Positions 37,255 through 47,172 of a stretch of DNA of 64,000 nt are shown here, piece after piece. The notes under the pieces were generated by a model. That model did no database searches. It had not been told where the DNA came from and saw only the letters and a program-made list of their open reading frames with translations. The first letter of the stretch is position 1. Each line of letters opens with the position of its first letter. A program made the position numbers and the translations under genes. This DNA is from Paenibacillus sinensis (lineage in GTDB: Bacteria; Bacillota; Bacilli; Paenibacillales; Paenibacillaceae): positions 167,971-231,970 of the forward strand of contig NZ_JAHCMB010000148.1 of NCBI RefSeq assembly GCF_019904155.1, written 5' to 3'.

Positions 37255-38394
37255 TTAAAGTTGCTCCGCAAGCCTCCGGATGCTCCGGTCGCATTCCTCG
37301 ATTTCCTCGAGATTCGGGTTAAGAACAGGCGTATGTCCGGCAATCGCCTTCTCCAGAATTTCTTCGATGTGGAGAAATGAAATTTCACGGCGCAAAAAGC
37401 GCGCTACTGCAATCTCATTCGCCGCGTTGAACACCGTCGTCGCCGTTCCGCCCATTTTGCCGCATTCGATCGCCAGTCTCAGCGCCGGGTAACGTTCAAA
37501 ATCCATCTCGCGAAACGTCAGTTGCCCCGCCTGTGCAAGCGACAGCCGCTGAGCCGGAGAAGGCAGTCTCTTCGGATACGTCAATGCATATTGAATCGGC
37601 ACTCTCATGTCGGGATTGCCTAACTGAGCGATGATGCTGCTGTCCTTGAATCCTACAAAGGAGTGAACCACGCTCTCCGGATGCAGCAGTACGTTGATCT
37701 GCTCATAGGGGAGACCGAACAGCCAGTGGGCTTCAATCACCTCTAGACCTTTGTTGACCATGGTTGCCGAATCAATTGTGATCTTGGCGCCCATGGACCA
37801 ATTCGGATGCCGGAGCGCATCTTCAACCGTTACCCCTTGCAGCTGGTCCCTCGTCCGGTCGCGGAAGGAACCGCCCGAAGCGGTTATCGTAATGGAATCA
37901 ATATCGTCACGGTCTTCACCGTTCAGACATTGAAATATCGCAGAATGCTCGCTGTCGATCGGCAGCAGAGATACTCCTTTTCGCCGCACGGCTTCCGTAA
38001 CCAGATGACCCGCCGTAACCAGAGTTTCCTTATTGGCCAGGCCAACATCCCTTCCCGCATCGATAGCGGCCAGGGTGGAACGAAGACCAACGCTGCCCAC
38101 GACCGCCGTCACAACATAATCCGCGTCTCCTCCGGCGGCAATTTCCGCAAGTCCTTCCTCACCGTAATACAGCTTGGTGTTGCCAGGGATCTCCGGACGA
38201 ATTTGCTCGGCAAGCTCACGGCTGGCAACGGATACACGGCGCGGCTTTAAGCGTTTGATCTGTTCCAGGAGCAATGCGGTATTGCTGCCTGCCGCCAGCC
38301 CGTCCACCTGAAAGCTCTCCGGATGAAGGGCCACTACATCAAGCGTCTGCGTCCCGATAGAGCCCGTAGAGCCTAAAATGCTAAGTTTCTTCAA
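37255..38394 (-). CDS. dxr: 1-deoxy-D-xylulose 5-phosphate reductoisomerase
   Basis: A 379-residue NADPH-dependent enzyme that converts DXP to MEP, the committed step of the MEP isoprenoid pathway. N-terminal [14 protein letters not shown] binds [30 protein letters not shown] and [23 protein letters not shown] carry the metal and catalytic residues. The start is TTG 38394, 8 bases after AAGGTG. The chain uppS-cdsA-dxr joins isoprenoid and phospholipid precursor synthesis. Confidence 0.96.
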   Translation of the reverse strand: MKKLSILGSTGSIGTQTLDVVALHPESFQVDGLAAGSNTALLLEQIKRLKPRRVSVASRELAEQIRPEIPGNTKLYYGEEGLAEIAAGGDADYVVTAVVGSVGLRSTLAAIDAGRDVGLANKETLVTAGHLVTEAVRRKGVSLLPIDSEHSAIFQCLNGEDRDDIDSITITASGGSFRDRTRDQLQGVTVEDALRHPNWSMGAKITIDSATMVNKGLEVIEAHWLFGLPYEQINVLLHPESVVHSFVGFKDSSIIAQLGNPDMRVPIQYALTYPKRLPSPAQRLSLAQAGQLTFREMDFERYPALRLAIECGKMGGTATTVFNAANEIAVARFLRREISFLHIEEILEKAIAGHTPVLNPNLEEIEECDRSIRRLAEQL

Positions 38395-38418
38395 GGAACG
38401 CGCACCTTCTTTCTCTCG

Positions 38419-39225
38419 CTATTGATAATACGGCAGCAGCGTCAGGATATGTATAAACGGAAAGACGATGATCCAGCTGTCGCAGCGGTCCAGGATACCG
38501 CCGTGTCCCGGGAGCAGCGTACCCGAATCCTTGATGCCGTATACTCTTTTATACGCCGATTGCACGAGATCTCCCAGCTGCCCGACGACCGCACTGACCA
38601 GGCCGATCATAATCGATTGACCAAAGGTCAGCAGACCTGAAGAAAGTGCTGCAAAGATCACGGCAATAACGATAGAGATAAGAACGCCTCCGGCTGCACC
38701 TTCCACGGTTTTGTTGGGACTGATCGCAGGCCACAGCTTGTTCCGGCCAATCGCTTTTCCCACGAAATAGGCGCCGGCATCACTGCCCCAAATGCAGCAC
38801 AACAACAAGAAGGTCCAGAACAGGCCGTGTCCGTCAGGAGCGGACCGGGATACCGCCATATAGGAAAAACCGGTTCCTATGTATAGCGCACCGATGAACA
38901 GCATCGCTGCTATGCGAATATCGGTTTTATTCTTGGAGAACACTGTAATGCACAGGAACAGAAACATGAGCAGCCACACCCCTTGTACCCAGGTTAAAGG
39001 TACGGACATGTCGAGCTTCTCCCATGGAATCATAAAGCCAAGCACCGCAGCATACCCGAGAACCGCGCTTCCACTCTTAATCGAGAGGCCGGTCATTTTG
39101 ACGAATTCATAATAGCCGATCAATGCCATCGCGGTCAGCAGGAGCTGGAACCACCATCCTCCGAGGAGGCATAGTCCCAAGAACAAGGCTCCGGCCACCA
39201 CTCCGGTTATCAGTCGCTGCTTCAA
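38419..39225 (-). CDS. cdsA: phosphatidate cytidylyltransferase
   Basis: A 268-residue polytopic membrane enzyme (about eight hydrophobic segments) making CDP-diacylglycerol from phosphatidate and CTP. The CDS signature is visible in GAYFVGKAIGRNKLWPAISPNKTVEGAAGG and the C-terminal GDLVQSAYKRVYGIKDSGTLLPGHGGILDRCDS region (both split here into their family motifs). The start is TTG 39225 after GGAGTGAGG. It follows uppS by 20 bases. Confidence 0.95.
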   Translation of the reverse strand: MKQRLITGVVAGALFLGLCLLGGWWFQLLLTAMALIGYYEFVKMTGLSIKSGSAVLGYAAVLGFMIPWEKLDMSVPLTWVQGVWLLMFLFLCITVFSKNKTDIRIAAMLFIGALYIGTGFSYMAVSRSAPDGHGLFWTFLLLCCIWGSDAGAYFVGKAIGRNKLWPAISPNKTVEGAAGGVLISIVIAVIFAALSSGLLTFGQSIMIGLVSAVVGQLGDLVQSAYKRVYGIKDSGTLLPGHGGILDRCDSWIIVFPFIHILTLLPYYQ

Positions 39226-39245
39226 ACTTCCTCACTCCTACCTCG

Positions 39246-40013
39246 CTACTTAAGCCCGCCGTACCGGCGCGAGCGCCGCTGGTATTCGGCTACAGCCTGC
39301 AGCAGATGCTCCCTGCCGAATTCCGGCCAGTAGATATCGGTAAACCATAGTTCGCTGTATGCCAGCTGCCACAGCATAAAGTTGCTGAGCCGCATTTCAC
39401 CGCTCGTACGAATCATCAAATCGGGATCGGGCAATCCGCCGGACAGCAGTCGGCTGTCAATCAATTGGGAATTGATATCATCAGGACTTAGCTTGCCTTC
39501 CGCTACTTCAATCGCCAATTCCCGCATGCAATCCTCGATTTCTTTGCGTCCGCCGTAATTCAGGGCAAAATTCAGAATAAGACCGGTATTCTTCTCCGTT
39601 CGCTGCACCGCTTCTTCCATCGCCTTGCGGGTATAGGACGGCAGTGCATCGCTGTCTCCCATCACTCTAACCTGGACATTCTTCTCAATCAACTCATCCA
39701 GTTCAATGGCTAGAAATTCCACCGGCAGGCGCATCAGAAAATCGACCTCTTCCTTGGGCCGCTTCCAATTCTCTGTTGAAAAAGCATACATCGTTAAAAA
39801 CTCGATCCCCAACTCGTCAGCGGCAATCGTTGTGCGCTTGACCGCCTTCATGCCATTCTGATGGCCGACAATGCGGGGCAATCCGAGCCGTTTGGCCCAG
39901 CGACCGTTGCCATCCATGATGATGGCCACATGCCGGGGAATATTGTCCGGTGAAATTTCGACCGGCTGCTGCCGATCTTCCCGGCCCAGCCAAGATTGAA
40001 CCCGTTTGATCAT
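39246..40013 (-). CDS. uppS: undecaprenyl diphosphate synthase
   Basis: A 255-residue cis-prenyltransferase. The catalytic D34 lies in HVAIIMDGNGRWAKRLG; HQNGMKAVKRT, FSTENWKRP and the C-terminal DLMIRTSGEMRLSNFMLWQ are conserved. It elongates farnesyl diphosphate to the C55 carrier of wall precursors. The start is ATG 40013, 8 bases after GGAGG; the open frame extends upstream into the frr coding region and is not used. Confidence 0.96.
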   Translation of the reverse strand: MIKRVQSWLGREDRQQPVEISPDNIPRHVAIIMDGNGRWAKRLGLPRIVGHQNGMKAVKRTTIAADELGIEFLTMYAFSTENWKRPKEEVDFLMRLPVEFLAIELDELIEKNVQVRVMGDSDALPSYTRKAMEEAVQRTEKNTGLILNFALNYGGRKEIEDCMRELAIEVAEGKLSPDDINSQLIDSRLLSGGLPDPDLMIRTSGEMRLSNFMLWQLAYSELWFTDIYWPEFGREHLLQAVAEYQRRSRRYGGLK

Positions 40014-40092
40014 TACCGTTTCCTCCATCTTTGCTTGCGAGAAAGAGACAAACCCCACCAATTGAGGAGGGGCCTTGATCTTTTGCGCTATC

Positions 40093-40646
40093 TTATACTT
40101 CCATGATTTCTTTTTCTTTGGCCAGGAGTACTTTTTCGACTTCGGCGATGAACTTGTCCGTGGTCTTCTGGATATTCTCCTGATGTCCGCGGGACTCGTC
40201 TTCCGAGATGCCGTTCTTCTCCAGCTTCTTGATCTCGTCGTTGGCGTCGCGGCGGATGTTGCGGATGGCAACCTTTGCTTCTTCGCCAAACTTCTTCGTC
40301 AGCTTGACAAGCTCGCTGCGGCGCTCTTCCGTCAGCGCGGGAATCGACAAGCGAATTGTCGTGCCATCATTGGCCGGTGTCAGTCCGAGATCGGATTTCA
40401 TGATTGCACGCTCGATATCGTTCAACGACGATTTATCCCATGGCTGGATCAGCAGCGTACGGGAATCCGGCGTATTGATGTTAGCCAGCTGGTTGACCGG
40501 AGTCGGCGCTCCGTAGTATTCCACTTGAATACGGTCGAGCAGCGACGGGGTCGCACGTCCGGCGCGCAGAGTCGCCAGGTCGCGTTTAAGCGACAAAATC
40601 GCTTTCTCCATGCGTTCTTCGGCGTTTTTCTTGACCGATTGCGGCA

Positions 40647-40647
<1 letters not shown>
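40093..40647 (-). CDS. frr: ribosome recycling factor
   Basis: A 184-residue RRF ([21 protein letters not shown] N-terminal helix, [34 protein letters not shown]), which splits post-termination ribosomes with EF-G. Its ATG shares a base with the pyrH stop (TAATG), so the two are coupled. Confidence 0.97.
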
Positions 40648-41531
<884 letters not shown>

Positions 41532-42182
41532 TTATTGTTTCACTTGAGCCATAACTTCTTCTACGAAGTTGTCAACCTTCTTCTCCAGGCCTTCGCCCAG
41601 CTCGTAACGGACAAAGCGGCGGATGGAGATGTTCTCGCCGATCGTGCTGATCTTCTCATTGAGCAGGTTGGAGATCGTCTTGTCGGGATCTTTGATGAAG
41701 GCTTGCTCCAGCAGGCAGTGCTCTTCGTAGAACTTGTTGATGCGGCCTTCTACCATTTTCTCAATAATTTTCTCAGGCTTGCCCTCGTTCAGAGCTTGAG
41801 CCTTCAGGATTTCCTTCTCCTTCTCTACTTCTTCAGCCGGAACTTCTTCACGGCGAACGAAGCGAGGAGCTGCCGCTGCGATCTGCATGGCGATGTCGCG
41901 AGCGAAATCTTTGAATTGATCGGTCTTGCCGACGAAGTCGGTCTCGCAGTTAATTTCTACCAGCACGCCGATACGGCCGCCGGCATGGATGTAGGACTCG
42001 ACAACGCCTTCGGTTGCAGCGCGTCCGGCTTTGTTGGCCGCTGCGGAAAGGCCTTTTTCGCGAAGAATTTCAATGGCTTTCGTCAGATCGCCATTTGCTT
42101 CTTCCAGAGCCTTTTTGCAATCCAGCATGCCGGCGCCGGTTCTTTCGCGAAGCTCTTTAACGGATTTTGCATCTACTGCCAT
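41532..42182 (-). CDS. tsf: elongation factor Ts
   Basis: A 216-residue EF-Ts ([25 protein letters not shown]-terminal domain, [27 protein letters not shown]), the nucleotide exchange factor of EF-Tu. It has the short length typical of Bacillales with one dimerisation core. It follows rpsB with a possible attenuator in between. Confidence 0.97.
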   Translation of the reverse strand: MAVDAKSVKELRERTGAGMLDCKKALEEANGDLTKAIEILREKGLSAAANKAGRAATEGVVESYIHAGGRIGVLVEINCETDFVGKTDQFKDFARDIAMQIAAAAPRFVRREEVPAEEVEKEKEILKAQALNEGKPEKIIEKMVEGRINKFYEEHCLLEQAFIKDPDKTISNLLNEKISTIGENISIRRFVRYELGEGLEKKVDNFVEEVMAQVKQ

Positions 42183-42202
42183 GATTTAATCCCTCCAGAT
42201 AT

Positions 42203-42250
42203 TTTAAAAAAGGGCGGTGAGAAGGTTATCCACCTGCCAACCACCCTTTT
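42203..42250 (-). terminator. terminator/attenuator between rpsB and tsf
   Basis: An 11-bp stem with one G-U pair (42240-42250 with 42208-42218), loop about 21 bases, then TTAAAATA on the minus strand. Partial read-through would set the rpsB:tsf ratio. Confidence 0.55.
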
Positions 42251-42285
42251 CATTTAATTTCTTATTTCAGCACAGATCCGCTAGA

Positions 42286-42987
42286 TTAAGCGGAAGTTGT
42301 GTCTTCACCTTGGTGAGCTTCCACAACCGCGTCGGCCATTTTGCCTGTCAGCAGCTTAACGGCGCGGATTGCGTCGTCGTTGCCCGGAATGACATAATCG
42401 ATTTCATCCGGATCGCAGTTCGTGTCAACGATAGCTACAATCGGGATACCCAGTTTGCGGGCTTCGGCAACAGCGATACGCTCTTTGCGAGGATCGATGA
42501 TGAACAGGGCGCTTGGAAGGCCCTTCATGTTCTTGATGCCGCCCAGGAACTTTTCCAGACGATCCTTCTCTTTGCGGAGAATGATGACTTCCTTCTTAGG
42601 CAGAACTTCGAATGTGCCGTCCACTTCCCAAGCTTCCAGCTTCTTCAGACGGTCGATCCGTTTCTGAATGGTCTGGAAGTTAGTCAGAGTGCCGCCCAGC
42701 CAGCGCTGGTTGATGAAGAACATGCCGGAACGTTCGGCTTCTTCTTTAACCGAGTCCTGTGCTTGTTTCTTTGTTCCGACGAACAGGACGGTACCGCCTT
42801 CTCCTGCTACACTCTTAACAAAGTTGTAAGCTTCTTCTACTTTCTTGACTGTCTTCTGCAGGTCAATAATGTAGATTCCGTTTCTTTCAGTGAAGATATA
42901 ACGATCCATTTTCGGGTTCCAACGACGAGTCTGGTGACCGAAGTGTACCCCAGCTTCAAGAAGCTGTTTCATGGAGATTACTGCCAT
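42286..42987 (-). CDS. rpsB: 30S ribosomal protein S2
   Basis: A 233-residue S2 protein ([69 protein letters not shown]). The start is ATG 42987, 9 bases after AGGAGG; the GTG at 42993 is too close to the site. It has its own promoter (43115-43144) and a structured leader (43044-43080). It is separated by a terminator from the fla/che operon. Confidence 0.97.
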   Translation of the reverse strand: MAVISMKQLLEAGVHFGHQTRRWNPKMDRYIFTERNGIYIIDLQKTVKKVEEAYNFVKSVAGEGGTVLFVGTKKQAQDSVKEEAERSGMFFINQRWLGGTLTNFQTIQKRIDRLKKLEAWEVDGTFEVLPKKEVIILRKEKDRLEKFLGGIKNMKGLPSALFIIDPRKERIAVAEARKLGIPIVAIVDTNCDPDEIDYVIPGNDDAIRAVKLLTGKMADAVVEAHQGEDTTSA

Positions 42988-43043
42988 CTTCACACACCTC
43001 CTAGGTTTGGTTTATTGTGTGTCCCTCCGCCGGCTTCATCTTG

Positions 43044-43080
43044 CAGCAAGACTTTCTTCGAAAGAAAGCACCGCTTGCTG
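43044..43080 (-). promoter_or_regulatory. stem-loop in the rpsB leader
   Basis: Outer CAGCAAG/CTTGCTG (7 bp) around an inner CTTTCTT/AAGAAAG hairpin with a TCG loop. A short ACACAC/GTGTGT helix next to the Shine-Dalgarno (42992-43022) follows. It is a candidate for ribosomal-protein autoregulation; the ligand is not shown by sequence. Confidence 0.45.
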
Positions 43081-43114
43081 TAATCAGTCGACGTGTGTTT
43101 TAACACCGTCAATT

Positions 43115-43144
43115 AATATATCATAAGACCCGGGTAGGATGCAA
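43115..43144 (-). promoter_or_regulatory. sigma-A promoter of rpsB-tsf
   Basis: On the minus strand TTGCAT (43144-43139), 18 bases, TATATT (43120-43115), about 128 bases before the rpsB start. Confidence 0.5.
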
Positions 43145-43200
43145 CTTCCAAGTGAACGTTTTTTGTCAGATTCCGTAATTCGCCGTCGGAGCCGGGAAGA

Positions 43201-43230
43201 GAACGAAACACCGCCCATGTGGGCGGTGTT
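43201..43230 (-). terminator. terminator at the end of the fla/che operon
   Basis: An 11-bp perfect stem AACACCGCCCA/TGGGCGGTGTT with a 2-base (effectively 4-base) loop, followed on the minus strand by TTCGTTCTCTTC, 17 bases after the last stop. Confidence 0.72.
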
Positions 43231-43246
43231 CAGATAAGCCTACGCA

Positions 43247-43939
43247 CTATTCTTTGATCGTGATCAGCTGCTCAATGATGGAATCCAGGCTTTGCCCGGG
43301 TTTAAAATTATATAATCCATACTGGATTCTTCGTTGAATCTGACGGTTGCCCGCAGCAATCAAGAAAGCATCCTTGTCTTTGATCACTCCGGCACCGGCT
43401 AGCAGATCGGCCACCTGGCTAAGTGTAACGCCGCTTGGGATGCGGAGGATAATGTTGGCGGAAGCCGGATTGGACGCGGCTGGTGCTGACGGCGCTACCG
43501 CTTTTGTGGGAGCCGCGGCAGACGATGCCGGTTTCTTCGCCGGCGTTGACGGTTTCGACGGCGCAGACGGAGAAGATGCTTGGACAGGCGCCGAAGGAGC
43601 TGCTCCTTGCAGCGAAGACTTGGTTCCTTGGGCAGAAGGCGCTGTCGTCGAAGATGGCGCCGGAGTTGCCGTCGGTTGTGGCGCAGTGCCGGCTTCAGCT
43701 GCTTCCTGAGTATTCTCCGGTCGAGGCGAACCATCCACGTCGCTCTGGGTCTTCCACTCTTCCTCTGTCATCAGCTTCTCGGAGGCGTCCGAGACCTTCA
43801 GATTCTGTCTGGCCGCTTCCTGAATAATCTGGCTCTTACTGGGAGTAGACATGCCTGCTGATATCATCAGCTGCAGCAACAGAGCTCCGAATACCAGCCC
43901 CGTGCCGAGACCAATCCAAAAGGAACGATTCTTGATCAC
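43247..43939 (-). CDS. membrane-anchored protein with MltG/YceG-type LysM-like domain
   Basis: A 230-residue protein: one N-terminal membrane segment (about 7-28), a Pro/Ala/Ser-rich linker (about 60-155), and a C-terminal domain (about 162-230) reading ILRIPSGVTLSQVADLL and RIQYGLYNFKPGQSLDSII, which matches the LysM-like subdomain at the front of MltG endolytic transglycosylases. The catalytic MltG domain is absent. It may be a peptidoglycan-binding protein placed outside the membrane. It overlaps the preceding gene by 4 bases and ends the operon. No function is assigned. Confidence 0.75.
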   Translation of the reverse strand: MIKNRSFWIGLGTGLVFGALLLQLMISAGMSTPSKSQIIQEAARQNLKVSDASEKLMTEEEWKTQSDVDGSPRPENTQEAAEAGTAPQPTATPAPSSTTAPSAQGTKSSLQGAAPSAPVQASSPSAPSKPSTPAKKPASSAAAPTKAVAPSAPAASNPASANIILRIPSGVTLSQVADLLAGAGVIKDKDAFLIAAGNRQIQRRIQYGLYNFKPGQSLDSIIEQLITIKE

Positions 43940-44487
43940 ACCGATTCCTCCTGCTTGGCCAATTGCAGAATCAATTGAATCTCGCCGCTCTGCATCCCGG
44001 TCTTCTTGGCGATAGCATCGATGGACTTGCCTTCCTCATGCAGCTCGAACAGCTGAGGATAACGAAGCTTGATCGTACTGACCGGCTTGGTCTTCGGTTC
44101 CGTCTCTTGATCCTTGTCCTCCGATCCTTCGCGCGGAGCCGGACCGGAAATCGCCAGCTGGAGAAGGCCATTCTCCGTTGCGGCTGTCCGGTTCTCAAGC
44201 TGGGCAATCCGGTGATGAAGGGAGTCCAGCTGGCCCTTCAGCTCACCAATCTGCTCCTGAAGGCTTGCCTGATTATTCTGGGTCTGATTCTTGATCGAAC
44301 CCAATACATCCATCAGTTCCCGGTTCTCCCGCTCGACGTCGGCCATATAGAGCTCAAGAGCCGCCTCCACTTCCTTAACGGTCTGCTTATCACCGCCGCT
44401 CTCCTTATTCCGGTTACGGGAGGGTAACAAGAGCGCATACACCAAAGCACATCCGCCTAGCAGAACAATATACCCCCATGGTTGCAC
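43936..44487 (-). CDS. DUF6115-like membrane/coiled-coil protein, possible SwrB counterpart
   Basis: A 183-residue protein with an N-terminal membrane segment (about 4-20), a coiled coil (about 40-110; KEVEAALELYMADVERENRELMD in frame) and a C-terminal helix-turn-helix-like module reading LFELHEEGKSIDAIAKKTGMQSGEIQLILQLAK (about 144-177). B. subtilis SwrB (YlxL), a single-pass protein that activates flagellar export-gate assembly, lies at the same place between sigD and rpsB with a similar layout; the link here is by position and architecture, not by clear identity. Its start is 52 bases after the previous stop. Confidence 0.7.
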   Translation of the reverse strand: MQPWGYIVLLGGCALVYALLLPSRNRNKESGGDKQTVKEVEAALELYMADVERENRELMDVLGSIKNQTQNNQASLQEQIGELKGQLDSLHHRIAQLENRTAATENGLLQLAISGPAPREGSEDKDQETEPKTKPVSTIKLRYPQLFELHEEGKSIDAIAKKTGMQSGEIQLILQLAKQEESV

Positions 44488-44539
44488 GTGTCTTTCTCCT
44501 TTAATTCATTTAGATGTTGTCTAACCCGGTTTGCCCGTA

Positions 44540-44851
44540 TCAGAGCTTGAGGTCGATATTGTGGCCTTTATACGGATGCTCGGCTTCCCGGTCCTTGGCC
44601 TCTTCTTTGGCATTACCGTGCTGCTGACCCTGTCTTTCGCCTCGGCCGCGGCGGCCGTCGTCCCTAATGGCTGACTCCGCGGTCTCGTCCACTTCGGTGC
44701 TGCGCTGTCCCATCTCCTGGGATTTCTTAACATTCTGATCAGCTAACACCTGCTGCTCCTGGGCCGTGCGGTTAAAGAGATTCTGCTGATCCCTGCCAAT
44801 CTCCGTCGTTTTCGGCACCGCGACTTGCAATTCAACCGGTCTGAAGCTCAC
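44540..44851 (-). CDS. small hydrophilic protein of unknown function
   Basis: A 103-residue protein starting at GTG 44851 with GGGAGGGG 6 bases upstream. It begins SFRPVELQVAVPKTTEIGRDQQ and ends in a charged Arg/Gly/Glu-rich tail; no membrane segment or known domain. Similar short proteins with a PxxLQxxxPxTxE start occur near sigma-D genes in other Firmicutes, as far as I recall, without a known role. It is located 17 bases after the FapA-like gene. Confidence 0.7.
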   Translation of the reverse strand: MSFRPVELQVAVPKTTEIGRDQQNLFNRTAQEQQVLADQNVKKSQEMGQRSTEVDETAESAIRDDGRRGRGERQGQQHGNAKEEAKDREAEHPYKGHNIDLKL

Positions 44852-44868
44852 GGCAATCCCCTCCCGTT

Positions 44869-46275
44869 TTACACATTCGGGCTCATGCTAATATCTCCGC
44901 CTGCGAAACGGAAGGTAACCCGTTCCGCCGTATCCTTAACAAACTTCGTATATCGACCGATCACAATTTTGGAACCGCCGTAGATCGTTCGCACAACCTC
45001 TACTTTGGCTCGGTCCGTATTTTCCAGCACCTGTTCAATCTCCAGAATACGTTCACGGATGCGCGCTTGCTCTTTTTGCTGCGACTGTTTGGTGGCGTTA
45101 AGCTTAATGCGCATGGCCACTTTGTCCGGTCCGAGAGTACCGCTCGCCGCCAGCTGGTCCAGAAGGTGAAGCGCCTTAGTTGTCTTGTCATCATTCTCAA
45201 TAAGAACCCGAAGCTGTGTCCGAAGCTCGTTCATTTCGTTGCGCAGCTCAGGCAGCACTCCGACCTCAATGGCTGTTGCAGTCGACATCGTATTGCCAAT
45301 TGTTCTTGCCACGACCTTTTCTCCAGCCTGAACGGTGCCGCCAACAATAAATCCTTTGGGCCCGTTGCAGAGCACATTTCGGCCTGCTCTTACATTGGAG
45401 TGCATGATGCTCTGCGACACGATAATATCCTGACCGGCATTAACATTTCCATCCTGAACGAACGAGACCTTAACGTCCATGCCGGCGCTGACCATTCCCT
45501 TGTTGTACCCGATAATGCCGCCCGTAATCTCAATGCTGCCTCCGGCACTCAGCTCGGCTCCCTCGACACCACCTACTACACGGATATCACCAGCCGATTT
45601 GACCGTAAATCCGGAGAGCACATTGCCCCGAATCACGACTGTGCCGACAAAATCGATATTGCCGGTCGTATAGTCCACATCGCCTTTCACTTCATATAAC
45701 GGAAACACATTAACCTTGCCGTTATCCGTCAAAGACACCAGACCGTCAAGCGCCGAATACATCGACGTTTCTTCCTGATCAACTACAACGTTCTTGCCCA
45801 CCTTGAAGCGGGCGGCCTTTCCGGGCTTGGCCGATATTGGATCACCAGTAACCGACACACCGGGTTCCCCGGCTTCCGGAAGAATAAGCGATGCAATCAA
45901 CTGGCCCTTGCGTACATTATTGAGACGAATCAGATCCTTGTAGTCCACCCTGCCGTCAGCTTTTTCCAAAGGTCTCAAGCCGTCGTCTTCCATATTAAAG
46001 TGCAGATCCACTCTGCCGTCATTTCCATGGTGCGGAGGTCTTCCAAGCGCAATCGTAACCTTGCCGGACATGTATTCCTCCGGATGATTGACGAAACGAT
46101 CGATAATCTCCCACTGGATGCCGTAACGCACATTATTTTTCTCTAAAAAAGCACCCATCTCGTCAACCGTACAGGAAAAACCTTCCTCCCGCTTAAAGAA
46201 CTCCAGATAGGCTGTATCTTTGTCCTCCGAAAAGCTGATATTGAAATAATCGTTCAGTGCAGAATGGACGACCAT
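44869..46275 (-). CDS. FapA-like (DUF342) polymer-forming protein
   Basis: A 468-residue DUF342/FapA family protein. An N-terminal domain (about 1-160) is followed by a right-handed beta-helix (about 170-320) with repeated VxGNV/AGGSIEI-type turns such as GTVVIRGNVLSGFTVKSAGDI and VEGAELSAGGSIEITGGIIG, then a C-terminal coiled coil (about 330-410). FapA of Vibrio interacts with a glucose-PTS enzyme; most Firmicutes members are uncharacterised. The start is ATG 46275 with AGGAGGGG directly upstream. It lies 24 bases after sigD, so expression with motility genes is implied. Confidence 0.88.
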   Translation of the reverse strand: MVVHSALNDYFNISFSEDKDTAYLEFFKREEGFSCTVDEMGAFLEKNNVRYGIQWEIIDRFVNHPEEYMSGKVTIALGRPPHHGNDGRVDLHFNMEDDGLRPLEKADGRVDYKDLIRLNNVRKGQLIASLILPEAGEPGVSVTGDPISAKPGKAARFKVGKNVVVDQEETSMYSALDGLVSLTDNGKVNVFPLYEVKGDVDYTTGNIDFVGTVVIRGNVLSGFTVKSAGDIRVVGGVEGAELSAGGSIEITGGIIGYNKGMVSAGMDVKVSFVQDGNVNAGQDIIVSQSIMHSNVRAGRNVLCNGPKGFIVGGTVQAGEKVVARTIGNTMSTATAIEVGVLPELRNEMNELRTQLRVLIENDDKTTKALHLLDQLAASGTLGPDKVAMRIKLNATKQSQQKEQARIRERILEIEQVLENTDRAKVEVVRTIYGGSKIVIGRYTKFVKDTAERVTFRFAGGDISMSPNV

Positions 46276-46299
46276 TTTCCCCCTCCTCAACCGCTATGG

Positions 46300-47088
46300 C
46301 TAGTCATTTTGCATCAACAAATCCCGGTTCTTTTCAAGCGTTCCCCGCAGCCTGAGAATTGCCTTGGAATGCAGCTGAGAAATTCGTGATGGAGATAGGG
46401 ACATCACTTCAGCAATTTCGCTCAGGGATAAATCTTCATAATATAAAAGGGACACGACGGTCCTTTCTTTCACGGTTAGTTTCTCTATACCTTTGGTTAT
46501 CGTTTCCCGCAAATAAAACTCATTGACCTTACGGTCGGGGTTCTTGGCCTTATCATCAACCAGTACCGACATTCGGGTCTCCGATTCCTCTTCCCGGATC
46601 GGGTCCTCAAGCGAGCAAAGCGTCATTACGGATACATCTTGAAGCATGTTCTGAAATTCCTGCTCACTCACATTCAAATACTGGCTCATTTCCTCATCGC
46701 TTACGGATCTCAGATATTTTTGTTCCAGCTGCTGGTAAGCATCTTCAATTCTTTTGGCTTTCTCGCGAACGGAGCGCGGTACCCAGTCGCCCTGGCGAAG
46801 CGAATCAAGAATAGCGCCGCGAACACGCCAGGAGGCATAGGTTTGAAATTGCAACCCTCTTTTGTAATCAAACTTCTCGACCGCATCAATTAATCCCATA
46901 ACGCCATTACTCGCTAAATCATCCTTGGATACGTTCTTGGGCAGGCCTATGGCCAATCGCCCAGAGACATAATCAACGATGTGGAGATACTTCTCGATCA
47001 GCATTTTTTTGGCCTCAGGATCGCCCTGTTCCTTCCATTGTTCCCAGAGTTCCTGATGCTCCAATTGAGAAGCTTTATGCTCGTTCAA
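46300..47088 (-). CDS. sigD: RNA polymerase sigma factor SigD (sigma-28, FliA/WhiG family)
   Basis: A 262-residue sigma-28 factor with region 2 (DYVSGRLAIGLPKNVSKDDL, GVMGLIDAVEKFDYKRGLQFQTYASWRVRGAILD), region 3 (GDWVPRSVREKAKRIEDAY) and region 4 (TVKERTVVSLLYYEDLSLSEIAEVMSLSPSRISQLHSKA), the helix-turn-helix that reads -35. It directs late flagellar, chemotaxis and autolysin genes. It is near the end of the fla/che operon, as in B. subtilis, so it would depend on read-through of the whole operon. An 84-base gap precedes it. Confidence 0.96.
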   Translation of the reverse strand: MNEHKASQLEHQELWEQWKEQGDPEAKKMLIEKYLHIVDYVSGRLAIGLPKNVSKDDLASNGVMGLIDAVEKFDYKRGLQFQTYASWRVRGAILDSLRQGDWVPRSVREKAKRIEDAYQQLEQKYLRSVSDEEMSQYLNVSEQEFQNMLQDVSVMTLCSLEDPIREEESETRMSVLVDDKAKNPDRKVNEFYLRETITKGIEKLTVKERTVVSLLYYEDLSLSEIAEVMSLSPSRISQLHSKAILRLRGTLEKNRDLLMQND

Positions 47089-47172
47089 CGGCTTTCACCC
47101 TTCCCAAAGTGTAGTCGGCGAGTGGGCGGACCAGGTGCATCGAAGCGTTCAGCAGTACCCTGCTTCACCCGC

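Noticed and set aside
36218..37258. 346-codon plus-strand frame opposite rseP
   Set aside because: Antisense shadow of a clear RseP coding sequence.
40014..40289. N-terminal extension of uppS
   Set aside because: It would overlap frr and gives an Arg/Ser/Lys-rich nonsense peptide; ATG 40013 has GGAGG at 8 bases.
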